Of a DNA stretch of 64,000 nt, positions 35,270-43,898 are shown in pieces. Source of the DNA: Bacteroidaceae bacterium (GTDB taxonomy: Bacteria > Bacteroidota > Bacteroidia > Bacteroidales > Bacteroidaceae); assembly GCA_017555875.1 (NCBI GenBank), contig JAFZFN010000002.1:46996-110995 (forward strand), given 5' to 3'. Every line of letters starts with the position of its first letter. Position 1 is the first letter of the stretch. The notes beneath the pieces are model-generated. The model was not told the DNA's origin. It searched no databases and was given only the letters and a program-made list of their open reading frames with translations. Both the position numbers and the translations under genes were made by a program.

Positions 35270-35845
35270 TTACTTCTTGCCGTTGGCAGCCTCACGTGAA
35301 GCACGGGTAGCAGCTACGCTACATACAACGGTCTGAGCGGGAGTAACGAGCTCGAGACCCTCGAATGAGAGCTCACCTACCTTGATAGACTTGCCGAGGC
35401 CAAGCTCAGTAACGTCTACGGTCAACTTCTCGGGGATGTTAGCGTATACAGCCTTCACCTTGATCTTACGGATAGCCTGCTGAAGCTTACCACCAAGCTT
35501 AACACCAGCTGCGAGACCAGTGAGAACGGTGGGAACCTCCATTACGATAGCCTTGTCCTCAACGATCTGGAGGAAGTCCATGTGGAGGATGGTGTCCTTA
35601 ACGGGGTGGAACTGGATGTCCTTCAACACTGCCTTGCACTCAACACCGTCGATGGTGAGGTTTACAACGTGGATGTCGGGAGTGTAAACGAGCTTGCGCA
35701 CAGCGTCAGTTGTCACAGCGAATGCCTTAGCCTCCTTCTCGATACCATACAATACGCAGGGGATGCCGTTGTTCTTACGGAGCTCGTTGGTGCTCTTCTT
35801 GCCTACTTCGGTACGTGCAGTACCCTTCAAATCAAATGATTTCAT
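35270..35845 (-). CDS. rplY: 50S ribosomal protein L25 (Ctc/TL5 long form)
   Basis: 191 residues, the long form with N-terminal 5S-rRNA-binding L25 domain (about 1-90, FDLKGTARTEVGKKSTNELR, HVVNLTIDGVECKAVLKDIQ, HPVKDTILHMDFLQI) and a C-terminal beta-domain (TL5/CTC type, about 95-180, LTGLAAGVKLGGKLQQAIRK). It binds 5S rRNA in the central protuberance and, in other bacteria, is induced by stress. Codon usage is strongly biased, as for a highly expressed gene. It has a near-consensus promoter and heads the run rplY-pth-hslR. Confidence 0.94.
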   Translation of the reverse strand: MKSFDLKGTARTEVGKKSTNELRKNNGIPCVLYGIEKEAKAFAVTTDAVRKLVYTPDIHVVNLTIDGVECKAVLKDIQFHPVKDTILHMDFLQIVEDKAIVMEVPTVLTGLAAGVKLGGKLQQAIRKIKVKAVYANIPEKLTVDVTELGLGKSIKVGELSFEGLELVTPAQTVVCSVAATRASREAANGKK

Positions 35846-35946
35846 GTTTTGTTTTCTTTAAATGTGTTACTCTAAATTAAGTTCTCTGCTCAATTCGCCA
35901 TCACACGATGTGAGAGTCCCTTACGGGTGCTCTACGAAAAGCGGGT

Positions 35947-35979
35947 GCAAAATTAGTGCAAGTTGAGCGAAAAACCAAA
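35947..35979 (-). promoter_or_regulatory. Promoter of rplY
   Basis: Minus strand: TTTG (35979-35976), 20 bases, TAATTTTGC (35955-35947). It leaves a leader of about 95 bases containing GTACCCG-free but palindrome-rich sequence with no recognised riboswitch. Confidence 0.75.
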
Positions 35980-36077
35980 TTTTCATTTGGGTTTTTCCGA
36001 AACGCAGCCTAATTTCAGGCTACGAAGTAGGCTAAAGATAGTGCAAACCGACGAATGAGCGAGCATGCGTAACTGCA

Positions 36078-36557
36078 TCATTCCCCAGCAAGTTCAAAGC
36101 TTATCGGCAGCAGAGCGTGAGCCCCATCAGGGATGATGTAGATGGCTGAGGTGCCGTAGAGCAGCACTCGGATGGGATGCCCGCTGCGCTGCTCGGTCTC
36201 GAGCATCACTTGCCTACACGCACCACAGGGGGCTATGGGCATGAGGGTGAAGTCATCTCCCGTGTGGGCTGCGATGGCGAGTGCTGTGACTGCCATGCCG
36301 GGGTGGGAGGAGCCTGCACAGAAGAGGGCGGTGCGCTCGGCACAGAGCCCTGAGGGGTAGGCTGCATTCTCTTGGTTGGAACCTGTGACGATGGTCCCGT
36401 CGATGAGCTGTGCTGCTGCGCCTACATGGAAGTGTGAGTAGGGAGCATAGCTGCGCTGTGTGGCTTGCTTGGCAGCATCGACCAGCAAGCGGTCTTGCTC
36501 TGATAGCTCCTCGTAGGTGCAGCGTTGGTAGTGGAGGGTATGCGTGAGGTTTTCCAT
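36078..36557 (-). CDS. cdd: Cytidine deaminase
   Basis: 159 residues. Zinc-dependent hydrolysis of cytidine and deoxycytidine to uridine forms for pyrimidine salvage. SYAPYSHFHVGAAAQLIDG is the family N-terminal block; zinc and catalytic residues are C72 and E74 in SGLCAERTALF and the pair C111/C114 in APCGACRQVM. Homotetramer class by length. It is 18 bases downstream of the lipoprotein gene and probably co-transcribed with it. Confidence 0.93.
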   Translation of the reverse strand: MENLTHTLHYQRCTYEELSEQDRLLVDAAKQATQRSYAPYSHFHVGAAAQLIDGTIVTGSNQENAAYPSGLCAERTALFCAGSSHPGMAVTALAIAAHTGDDFTLMPIAPCGACRQVMLETEQRSGHPIRVLLYGTSAIYIIPDGAHALLPISFELAGE

Positions 36558-36575
36558 GTGGATGGCGGGAGATGG

Positions 36576-37385
36576 TTATTGTGCAAGCTTTTCTTCGTAG
36601 AAGGCGATGCGTCGGGCAAGCTCCTGCTGTTGTGCTTCCAGTGATTGGGCTGCTTGTAGCGCTGCAGCTAGGTCGGCCACTCGGGTAAGGGCTGTGGCGT
36701 CGGATGAGGTGAAGGGGAGCTTGACCTTACCCTGCTTGCCGATGAGCGTGACGGTAGCCTTGGGATGCTGGGCGACGAAGTAGGCTACGTCGGCCGTAGC
36801 TGCGAAGTCGGTGCGCTCGGTCTTGCCTGTGGCATCGCTCATCACATAGGGGTCGCCGACAGGGAGCAGTTCTATGTAGCTGCCGTCGGTAGCGGTGAAG
36901 CGTAGGACTTGTGCCTCGATGGGGCGGCCACGATAGAAGGATGTGATGGTGAACACCCCCATGAGCTCGCTGACCTGAGGGCGCAGATAGCTCTTGCCCG
37001 AGTGGCGATCGGCTCGATGTCGCGCATCATAGTAGTGGCCAAGATCCTGATATCGAGCGTCCTTGTCCAGGTATAATGTTGTGGAGAGTGCCTGCGCTCT
37101 CTCCTTGGCTTCGACGAGCAGGCTATCGGTGTAGTGCTTGCTGGAGCTGGCCTCGGCTATCTGGATCTCGATGAAGAGGTCCTGTGCTTGTTTGCGTGTC
37201 TCGAAGGCTTTGGGGTAGAGCGACTTGATGCTATCGAGCTGTAGCTTGGCGAGGGCGTATTGTTGATTGCCGAGCGACTGGCGGGCTCGTAAGAGATAGG
37301 GCTTGGCCTGCTTTTCTACGTCTTCGACACAACTGGCGAGCGTGAGCCCTGCGGCAAGGGCGATGAGGAGGGTGCGGAGTCTCAT
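36576..37385 (-). CDS. Predicted lipoprotein with coiled-coil segments, function unknown
   Basis: 269 residues. Lipobox TLASC at Cys19 after MRLRTLLIALAAGL. The mature protein begins with a helical TPR-like segment (KPYLLRARQSLGNQQYALAKL, then SIKSLYPKAFETRKQAQDLF), a central beta-rich part (about 125-215, GVFTITSFYRGRPIEAQVL, YIELLPVGDPYVMS) and a C-terminal coiled coil (about 225-269, AAALQAAQSLEAQQQELARR). I recognise this layout from unannotated Bacteroidales lipoproteins but know no function. Upstream is an AT-rich promoter region shared with the divergent cca gene; cdd follows. Confidence 0.75.
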   Translation of the reverse strand: MRLRTLLIALAAGLTLASCVEDVEKQAKPYLLRARQSLGNQQYALAKLQLDSIKSLYPKAFETRKQAQDLFIEIQIAEASSSKHYTDSLLVEAKERAQALSTTLYLDKDARYQDLGHYYDARHRADRHSGKSYLRPQVSELMGVFTITSFYRGRPIEAQVLRFTATDGSYIELLPVGDPYVMSDATGKTERTDFAATADVAYFVAQHPKATVTLIGKQGKVKLPFTSSDATALTRVADLAAALQAAQSLEAQQQELARRIAFYEEKLAQ

Positions 37386-37626
37386 GATGGTCTTCTGCGT
37401 TAGGTGGGAATCAAAAAAATGATTTGGTGTCGTAAAAGTACAAAGTTTCTCTCATATATTAATAAGGTATAGGTAAAAAAAGTGAAAAGGTGGGGTTGGA
37501 GGGCGCAAAATCGTTTTTTTTTGAGTAACTTCGCGGTGTTTTTAAGTTTTTTGAGCTGATAAGATTGTAAGTATCTCAAGCGATGAGCTCATAAACACAT
37601 AAACTCATGACTAAAAAAACTGACGT

Positions 37627-39057
37627 ATGCGACATATATCACCTGAGGAACTGAAGAGGATGTTTGACACGAAGCTGTTTCACCTCATAGGCGACACGGC
37701 CGATGAGTTGGGATTGGAGTGTTATGCGGTGGGAGGCTACGTACGTGACCTCTATCTGGAACGCCCATCGAAAGATATCGATGTGGTGGTCGTGGGGAGT
37801 GGCATCAAGATTGCCGAGGCCCTGCGCAAGAAGTTGGGGCGCGGAGCACATGTGAGCATCTTCCGCAACTTCGGCACGGCACAGCTCAAGTGGCGCGACA
37901 TGGAGGTCGAGTTCGTAGGGGCCCGCAAGGAGTCCTATACGCACGACTCTCGTAAGCCCATTGTCGAGGATGGCACACTGGAGGATGACCAGAACCGTCG
38001 AGACTTTACCATCAACGCGCTGGCCGTGTGCCTCAATGCCGATCGCTTCGGTGAGCTCACTGACCCCTTCGACGGATTGCTCGATATGGAGGACCGCCTC
38101 ATCTGCACCCCGCTCGACCCCGATGTGACCTTCAGCGATGACCCCCTGCGCATGATGCGATGCATACGCTTTGCCACGCAGCTAAACTTCTATATAGAGG
38201 AGGAGACCTTCGACTCGCTCACACGCAATGCTGAGCGCATCAAGATCATCTCCAAGGAGCGCATCATCGACGAGTTGAACAAGATTATCGCCTCGCCCAT
38301 ACCCTCGAAGGGCTTCGTGGAGCTCGACCGCTGTGGCTTGCTCCCCCTCATCTTCCCTGAGCTGGCAGCACTGCAGGGTGTGGAGGCTGTGAACGGGCGC
38401 AAGCATAAGGACAATTTCTACCACACCCTCGAGGTGCTCGACAATATAGCCCGACAGACCGACAATCTATGGCTCCGCTGGGCGGCATTGCTCCACGACA
38501 TAGGTAAGCCTCGCACCAAGCGTTGGGATCAGCGTCTGGGGTGGACCTTCCATAACCACAACTTCATCGGGGAGAAGATGGTACCCACTATCTTCCGTAA
38601 CATGAAGCTCCCCATGAACGAAAAGATGAAGTATGTGCAGAAGCTCGTGGGACTCCACATGCGCCCCATCGTGATTGCTGATGAGGAGGTCACCGACAGC
38701 GCCGTGCGTCGACTTCTCTTCGAGGCAGGTGACGACATCGACGATCTGATGATGCTGTGCGAGGCCGACATCACCTCGAAGAACGAGATGCGTAAGCAGC
38801 GATTTCTCGACAACTTCCGCCTTGTGCGCGTGAAGCTCAAGGACCTCGAGGAGCGTGACCGCATACGCAACTTCCAGCCTCCTGTCGATGGCGACGAAAT
38901 CATGCGCACCTTCGGCCTCACCCCCTGTGCTGAGGTGGGTGCCCTCAAGAGCAGCATCAAGGATGCCATCCTCGACGGCATCATACCCAACGAGCACGAT
39001 GCAGCCTACGAGTATATGATGAAGAAAGCTAAAGAAATGGGCTTGTCGCCCATTTGA
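37627..39057 (+). CDS. cca: CCA-adding/poly(A) polymerase-family nucleotidyltransferase with HD domain
   Basis: 476 residues. Class II tRNA nucleotidyltransferase: GGYVRDLYLERPSKDIDVVV (36-55) gives the GG motif and the metal-binding D50-x-D52; RRDFTINALAV (124-134) and DDPLRMMRCIRFA (171-183) are the head and neck motifs. An HD phosphohydrolase-type domain follows (HTLEVLDNIAR; LLHDIGKPRTKRW with H290-D291). In an organism whose tRNA genes often lack CCA, as the tmRNA gene here does, the enzyme would be essential for 3' maturation. Separate CCA versus poly(A) function cannot be told from sequence. Possible promoter TAACTTCGC near 37526-37534. Confidence 0.9.
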   Translation: MRHISPEELKRMFDTKLFHLIGDTADELGLECYAVGGYVRDLYLERPSKDIDVVVVGSGIKIAEALRKKLGRGAHVSIFRNFGTAQLKWRDMEVEFVGARKESYTHDSRKPIVEDGTLEDDQNRRDFTINALAVCLNADRFGELTDPFDGLLDMEDRLICTPLDPDVTFSDDPLRMMRCIRFATQLNFYIEEETFDSLTRNAERIKIISKERIIDELNKIIASPIPSKGFVELDRCGLLPLIFPELAALQGVEAVNGRKHKDNFYHTLEVLDNIARQTDNLWLRWAALLHDIGKPRTKRWDQRLGWTFHNHNFIGEKMVPTIFRNMKLPMNEKMKYVQKLVGLHMRPIVIADEEVTDSAVRRLLFEAGDDIDDLMMLCEADITSKNEMRKQRFLDNFRLVRVKLKDLEERDRIRNFQPPVDGDEIMRTFGLTPCAEVGALKSSIKDAILDGIIPNEHDAAYEYMMKKAKEMGLSPI

Positions 39058-39198
39058 TTTACTATTTGACAATTTACTATTTACAATTTATTTTGCGATA
39101 GGATTATTTTACAATATCAATCTTACGTATGAGTAAATTGCTAAATGGTAAATTCCTAAATAAATAGTAAATAGTAAATTTGTAAATTGTAAATTACT
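39057..39198. repeat. Inverted 7-base-period arrays between cca and the AlbA_2 gene
   Basis: Left array (39057-39092) built from TTTACTA, TTTGACA, ATTTACTA, TTTACAA, TTTA; right array (39133-39198) from GTAAATT, GGTAAATT, AATAGTA, AATAGTA, AATTTGT, AAATTGT, AAATTAC. The right half is the approximate reverse complement of the left, with about 40 bases between. The right array ends at the start codon region of the next gene. Confidence 0.8.
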
Positions 39199-39201
39199 CC
39201 C

Positions 39202-39825
39202 TTGCTTCACCACCTCATCGCCCAAGGCGAACACCAGCAGCAGGATTTCAAGTATGAGATCTCCGATGTGCGCAAGATTGCGCGCACCCTCTCGGCGTTT
39301 GCCAACACCGATGGAGGGCGCTTGCTCATAGGGGTCAAGGACAATGGCAAGATAGCTGGTGTGCGTAGTGAAGAGGAGATTTACATGGTCGAGGCTGCTG
39401 CGGCACTCTATTGTGTACCTTCGGTCGAGTGCTCTATGAGCATTCATCGTGTCGAGGGACACAACGTGGTGATAGCCGAAGTCAAACCATCAGAAGCGCG
39501 CCCCGTGCGTGCCCGATTGGGTGATGATAGCCTCTGTGCCTTCGTGCGCATAGCTGACGAGAATATCGTGGCTTCGCCTGTGCAGATGGCTTTGTGGCGC
39601 GACGAAAATAGGGAACGAGGGACATTGTTCGCTTTTACCGAACGCGAGCAGGCATTGCTGCGTGTCTTGTCTGATGCCTCCGAACCATTGACACTAAATC
39701 GATTTGCCCGCTTAGGACGTTTGCCTCGCCATCGGGCCGTCCAGCTGCTGGCGCAGTTCATTCGCTTTGGACTCGTAGAACAGCAGTTTGTAGGGCACAC
39801 GTTTGTCTATGTAGTGAACGAATAG
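39202..39825 (+). CDS. AlbA_2/Schlafen-type ATP-binding protein with winged-helix tail
   Basis: 207 residues. The N-terminal AlbA_2 domain (about 1-135) has EHQQQDFKYEISDVRKIART and ANTDGGRLLIGVKDNGKIAG, the Schlafen-like nucleic-acid/ATP-binding signature. The C-terminal part (about 150-207, ALLRVLSDASEPLTLNRFAR) looks like a winged-helix. Probably a nucleic-acid-binding regulator of unknown target. No ATG fits: the frame opens after TAA at 39190-39192, and the first usable starts are ATT (39193) or TTG (39202); I take TTG. The 7-base-period array lies directly upstream and may have replaced the original start region. Confidence 0.78.
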   Translation: MLHHLIAQGEHQQQDFKYEISDVRKIARTLSAFANTDGGRLLIGVKDNGKIAGVRSEEEIYMVEAAAALYCVPSVECSMSIHRVEGHNVVIAEVKPSEARPVRARLGDDSLCAFVRIADENIVASPVQMALWRDENRERGTLFAFTEREQALLRVLSDASEPLTLNRFARLGRLPRHRAVQLLAQFIRFGLVEQQFVGHTFVYVVNE

Positions 39826-39844
39826 TACGCTGATGGAGAACTAA

Positions 39845-39884
39845 AAAGACAAGAGGGGCACCCACGTGTCCCTCTTGTCTTTTA
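39845..39884. terminator. Bidirectional terminator AlbA_2 gene / rseP
   Basis: AAAAGACAAGAGGG / CCCTCTTGTCTTTT stem with a short loop between convergent genes. Confidence 0.88.
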
Positions 39885-39901
39885 TAGCATGATATTCCTG
39901 C

Positions 39902-41236
39902 CTAGAAGAGTAGGCGGATGATATCATTGAGATTGGCATAGATCATCAGGCCGAAGAGAAGCACCATGCCGATGATTTGTACGCGCTCCATGAACTTGTC
40001 GTTAGGCTTACGCCCTGTAATCATTTCGAAAAGGAGGAACATCAAGTGGCCGCCATCCAAAGCTGGAATGGGGAGAATGTTCATGAACGCAAGTATGATG
40101 GAAAGGAAGGCAGTCATCGTCCAGAAGTCGTACCAGTTCCACAACGAGGGGAAGAGGCTACCGATGGTGACGAAGCCGCCAAGTGATGTGGCACCCTCCT
40201 TGGTGAAGACATACTTGAAGTCGCTGACATAGCCCTTCAGCGTGTTCCATCCATAAGCGATACCTGCAGGGATAGAGGCAAAGAACCCATACTCCTTGGT
40301 CGTAGGTGTGTAGGGGTGGGCTACGCTGACACCAAGCAAGAAGTTTGCATCGGTGGGCACGCTGACGGTGTCGCTCACTCCGCCACGCTCATACACTACC
40401 ACGAGGTCGTGGTTCACGATAGCTCCCTCCTGCTCCTGTTGGCGTAACTGGGCAAGCGCAGTGGAGAATGTTGTCCATGTCGCTGCTGACACTCCATTGA
40501 TGCTCTGGATGTGGTCGCCCTTGATAAGTCCCACGCGGGCTGCTGCTCCCTCGGGCATCACACTGTCGAGCACCATGGGATTGTAGAACTGTACGAAAGG
40601 CTGGGCATCTTTCTGAAGGTCGAAGAGGTCGAAGTCCTCTGGCATAGTGACCACATGCTCACTGCCGTCGCGGAGCACGGTGACCGTGTTGGCCTCTGCT
40701 ATGGCACGCATCATGTCGCCTCCAAATCGGTCAAGGGCAACATCGTCGGCACTTACCAATACGTCGCCATCACGGAAGCCTATGGATTCTGCACGCTCGT
40801 TGAACTCCATGCCATACTTGCTACCATCGAGGGGAACATACGTGTCGCCCCAAGTGAAGAGTACCATGGAGTAAATGAAAAAGGCGAGGATGAGGTTGAA
40901 GCATACACCTCCAATCATGATGAGCATGCGCTGCCAAGCAGGTTTGGTGCGAAATTCCCACGGTTGGGCGGGTTGTTTCATCTGCTCTACGTTGAGACTC
41001 TCGTCAATCATTCCTGCTATCTCTACGTAGCCTCCGAAAGGGAGCCAGCCCACTACAAATTCGGTGTCACTGCGCTTGGGCTTGTAGCGAAAGATAGGTT
41101 TCCCGAAGAAGAGCGAGAAGCGATCGACACGCACTCCGAAGAGGCGGGCAAAGAGGAAGTGACCCAACTCGTGGATGACGACAAGTATCGTCAGCGCGAG
41201 AATCAGCTGGATGAGTTTTATTAGAAATACGGGCAT
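39902..41236 (-). CDS. rseP: Site-2 intramembrane zinc protease RseP
   Basis: 444 residues, M50 family. HELGH (H22, E23, H26) in the first transmembrane helix, two PDZ-like periplasmic regions (about 145-215 and 225-300, the second with AARVGLIKGDHIQSING) and the third zinc ligand region PIPALDGGHLMFL near the C-terminus. RseP-type enzymes cut anti-sigma factors or signal peptides in the inner membrane during envelope stress. It ends the minus-strand block murA-rimM-M23-dxr-rseP; dxr-rseP adjacency is widely conserved in bacteria and supports the call. The 21-base gap to dxr is filled with a 7-base-period array. Confidence 0.94.
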   Translation of the reverse strand: MPVFLIKLIQLILALTILVVIHELGHFLFARLFGVRVDRFSLFFGKPIFRYKPKRSDTEFVVGWLPFGGYVEIAGMIDESLNVEQMKQPAQPWEFRTKPAWQRMLIMIGGVCFNLILAFFIYSMVLFTWGDTYVPLDGSKYGMEFNERAESIGFRDGDVLVSADDVALDRFGGDMMRAIAEANTVTVLRDGSEHVVTMPEDFDLFDLQKDAQPFVQFYNPMVLDSVMPEGAAARVGLIKGDHIQSINGVSAATWTTFSTALAQLRQQEQEGAIVNHDLVVVYERGGVSDTVSVPTDANFLLGVSVAHPYTPTTKEYGFFASIPAGIAYGWNTLKGYVSDFKYVFTKEGATSLGGFVTIGSLFPSLWNWYDFWTMTAFLSIILAFMNILPIPALDGGHLMFLLFEMITGRKPNDKFMERVQIIGMVLLFGLMIYANLNDIIRLLF

Positions 41237-41242
41237 TTTTTA

Positions 41243-41268
41243 ATTATGAATTATGAATTATGAATTAA
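41243..41268. repeat. 7-base-period array spanning the dxr stop codon
   Basis: ATGAATT repeated three times with partial copies at both ends (AATTATGAATT...AATTAATT). On the minus strand the array encodes the last two residues of Dxr and its TAA stop, and it lies directly before the rseP start. Confidence 0.85.
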
Positions 41269-42454
41269 TTGTAGCTATACACTCTTCGGCTATGCGGCGA
41301 GCTATGGCGTCGGTAGCTACATAGTCATCGTAGGTGGGGGTCTTGATGAAATCGACCTTCTGCATGGTGCGCTCTATGACGTCGCTCATCTCGAGGAATC
41401 CCATGCGCTCCTTGAGGAAGGCGGCTACACATACCTCATTGGCCGCATTGAGTATGCATGGCATGTTGCCTCCCTGCTCAAGGGCTGCGAACGATAGGGC
41501 CAGGTTGCGGAAACGTGTGGGGTCGGGTTGCTCGAAGGTGAGGCTCGATAGCTTGGAGAAGTCGATGCGCTCTGTAGTGAGTGGCAGACGATAGGGATAG
41601 CTGAAAGCGTATTGGATGGGGAGGCGCATGTCTGGGGTGCCGAGCTGTGCCTTCACCGAACCATCGGCAAACTGTACCATGGAGTGAATCACCGACTGGG
41701 GATGTACGACAACCTCTATCTGTGAGGGGGCTACGTCGAATAGCCATTTGGCCTCGATGACCTCAAAACCCTTGTTCATCATGGAGGCTGAGTCGATGGT
41801 AATCTTGGCCCCCATGTCCCAATTGGGATGCTTGAGTGCCTGCTCACGAGTGGCATGCTGTAGCTGATCCAAACTCCAAGTGCGGAAGGGGCCTCCCGAA
41901 GCAGTGAGCAAGAGTTTCTCTATGGGATTGGCCGCTTCGCCTGCAAGACATTGGAAGATGGCCGAGTGCTCTGAGTCGACGGGGAGGATGGGTACTCGGT
42001 GCTCCATGGCTAACTGGGTGACGAGCTCGCCTGCAACGACGAGAGTCTCCTTGTTGGCCAAGGCAATGGCCTTTCCTGCTCGGATGGCATTCATGGTGGG
42101 GCGCAGTCCTGCATAGCCTACCATCGAAGCGAGTACCATGTCGATAGGCTCAGCGGTGGCCACGTCTGCTAGGGCGTCCGCTCCGGCATACACCTTGATG
42201 GGGAGGTCGGCTAGCGACTCGGAGAGGTGCTTGTAGTGCGCTTCGTTGGCAATGACCACCACGTCGGGCAGGAACTTGCGAGCCTGTTCTATGAGGAGGT
42301 CGACATTGTTGCCTGCGGTAAGAGCATATACTTCATAGTGGTCGCTATGCTCCTCAATGACTTGTAGGGCCTGTGTGCCAATCGAGCCTGTGGAACCGAG
42401 AATGGCAATCTGTCGCTTGCGTGGAGCGTCTGTATGAAAAGCGTTGTTGTTCAT
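41258..42454 (-). CDS. dxr: 1-deoxy-D-xylulose 5-phosphate reductoisomerase
   Basis: 398 residues; NADPH-dependent second step of the MEP isoprenoid pathway, target of fosmidomycin. NADPH loop ILGSTGSIGTQAL (18-30), ALANKETLVVAGELV (about 120-134), PVDSEHSAIFQCL (metal and substrate), and LLTASGGPFRTW, NWDMGAKITIDSASMMNKG, all conserved. Full length. The final I-N-S-stop is encoded inside a 7-base-period array (ATTAATTCATAA). In operon between the M23 peptidase gene (9-base gap) and rseP; this order links polyprenyl/isoprenoid supply with envelope genes. Confidence 0.95.
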   Translation of the reverse strand: MNNNAFHTDAPRKRQIAILGSTGSIGTQALQVIEEHSDHYEVYALTAGNNVDLLIEQARKFLPDVVVIANEAHYKHLSESLADLPIKVYAGADALADVATAEPIDMVLASMVGYAGLRPTMNAIRAGKAIALANKETLVVAGELVTQLAMEHRVPILPVDSEHSAIFQCLAGEAANPIEKLLLTASGGPFRTWSLDQLQHATREQALKHPNWDMGAKITIDSASMMNKGFEVIEAKWLFDVAPSQIEVVVHPQSVIHSMVQFADGSVKAQLGTPDMRLPIQYAFSYPYRLPLTTERIDFSKLSSLTFEQPDPTRFRNLALSFAALEQGGNMPCILNAANEVCVAAFLKERMGFLEMSDVIERTMQKVDFIKTPTYDDYVATDAIARRIAEECIATINS

Positions 42455-42463
42455 AGTCGTGTC

Positions 42464-43330
42464 TTAGAATGATATGTATTGTGCGGGGTCAAGGGTCACG
42501 CCTTTGTGCCACAATTCGAAATGGAGGAATGGTGATGTGGAGCTTTGGCTTTGAGTACCAGCGATGCCTAACACCTCGCCTGCCTTGACCTTGGCACTTT
42601 CATCTTTATAGACGGAGGAGAGGTGCTTGTATACGGTGACCAAGTTGCCCACATGCTGAACCATGATGACATAGCCATGATTGGCGGTATAGCCGCTCAT
42701 GATTACCGTACCATCGAGTACGGAGCACACGTTCTTGTCATTCGTGGCTGTGATGTCAATCCCATAGTGTTGTGAGTCGGGTGAGAAGGCTTCGGCTAGC
42801 AGACCTCGCATAGGAGGATAGAAGTGGAGGTTCTCCATCTCGCTCCTCGGGAGGGTTTGTGAGGTGAGGTTATATTTCTCGGTCTCTTCGTATTGGCGAG
42901 CAAACTCTATCTCGCGTTCGGTGCGCTTCATGAGGTCTTCGCTGCGTAAGATAGTGATGGAGTCGATGGTGCTCACGGAGTCCATCTTTACTTCGCCTCG
43001 AAGGATGTCTTGCAAGTTCAAGACATAGAGGCTCTGTCTCTGCACTGCATCGCTCAGCGAGTCGAGTCGCAAGGATGACTCTACGATTTGGCGTCTCACC
43101 TCAGGACTGACGTATCCGGGCATGAGCTGCTTCAAAGGCGAATAGATAAGCAGAAGTGTGGTGATGGCAGCTATCGTAATGACGAGTCCTGATGCATATA
43201 GGCTGATGATGAAGCGCGAGGTGGAGATTCTGCGCTCCACATCCTTGCCTCCGCGCTGGGTGTATATGACATCGTAGCGGCGGAAATACTGCTTCCAAAA
43301 TCCTTCGGTCTCCTTCTTGTTCTTACTCAT
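42464..43330 (-). CDS. M23-family peptidoglycan hydrolase-like membrane protein
   Basis: 288 residues from MSKNKKETEGFWKQ; nine upstream codons are disregarded because they lie in AT-rich leader containing a TACCTTTG element. One transmembrane helix (about 36-60, ISLYASGLVITIAAITTLLL), then a coiled coil (about 75-130), then an M23/LytM domain (about 190-288): HYGIDITATNDK (first histidine/Asp), HGYVIMVQHVGN, YKHLSSVYKD and HFELWHKG (last zinc-type His). Full set of H/D/H residues suggests either active endopeptidase or an activator such as those used in cell division. Position between rimM and dxr fits a cell-wall role. Confidence 0.86.
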   Translation of the reverse strand: MSKNKKETEGFWKQYFRRYDVIYTQRGGKDVERRISTSRFIISLYASGLVITIAAITTLLLIYSPLKQLMPGYVSPEVRRQIVESSLRLDSLSDAVQRQSLYVLNLQDILRGEVKMDSVSTIDSITILRSEDLMKRTEREIEFARQYEETEKYNLTSQTLPRSEMENLHFYPPMRGLLAEAFSPDSQHYGIDITATNDKNVCSVLDGTVIMSGYTANHGYVIMVQHVGNLVTVYKHLSSVYKDESAKVKAGEVLGIAGTQSQSSTSPFLHFELWHKGVTLDPAQYISF

Positions 43331-43379
43331 TATGTGCAAAGGTACGAAAAAACACAATGTTATCTTCCCATATGTTAGG

Positions 43380-43898
43380 CTATTCTAACAGTCCGTCGGG
43401 TAAATTAAACTTTATTAACCGTTGTTCGTGGTCTATGTCCTCTATGAATGCCTCTTGGGCGGGGATGAGTAGTTCATCTCCATTGGGGCGCTCCACTACG
43501 AAAAGCGTATTGATGGTGCTCTCGTCGACGTCTGCCAATGTGCCCAGGTGCCCATGTCTGGTGTCTTCGGTGTCGAATCCGATGAAATACTGCCAGCTGT
43601 ACTCACCATCCTCGGTCTCTTCGGCGTATGACTTGGGGAAATAGACCTCCTTGTTGGTGAATATGGAGGCTGCTTCGTTGGTGTCGATGCGCTCAAACTT
43701 GATGAGCGCCACATTGTCGCTCTTGAAGCGGTACTCCTCTATGAAAAAAGGTACGAGGATTCCGTCCATGGAGCAAACGAGGTAGGGGCAGTCGGTGCGG
43801 TCGAAGACGTCATCGGTAAACGACATGGCCATCTCGCCCTGCACCCCATGAGTGCGGGTAAACTTGCCGATGCAATAGACTTCTTCAGGGCGGATCAT
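43380..43898 (-). CDS. rimM: Ribosome maturation factor RimM
   Basis: 172 residues. N-terminal RimM domain (about 1-85, [20 protein letters not shown]) and PRC-barrel C-terminal domain (about 95-170, [39 protein letters not shown]). Binds S19 and assists 30S head assembly. Its start overlaps the murA stop by 4 bases (ATGA-type), showing translational coupling. The usual rpsP and trmD neighbours are missing; murA-rimM pairing is a Bacteroidales pattern. Confidence 0.93.
   Translation of the reverse strand: MIRPEEVYCIGKFTRTHGVQGEMAMSFTDDVFDRTDCPYLVCSMDGILVPFFIEEYRFKSDNVALIKFERIDTNEAASIFTNKEVYFPKSYAEETEDGEYSWQYFIGFDTEDTRHGHLGTLADVDESTINTLFVVERPNGDELLIPAQEAFIEDIDHEQRLIKFNLPDGLLE

Noticed and set aside
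39057..39198. Repeats as a CRISPR array
   Set aside because: Units are 7 bases, no spacers of constant length and no cas genes.
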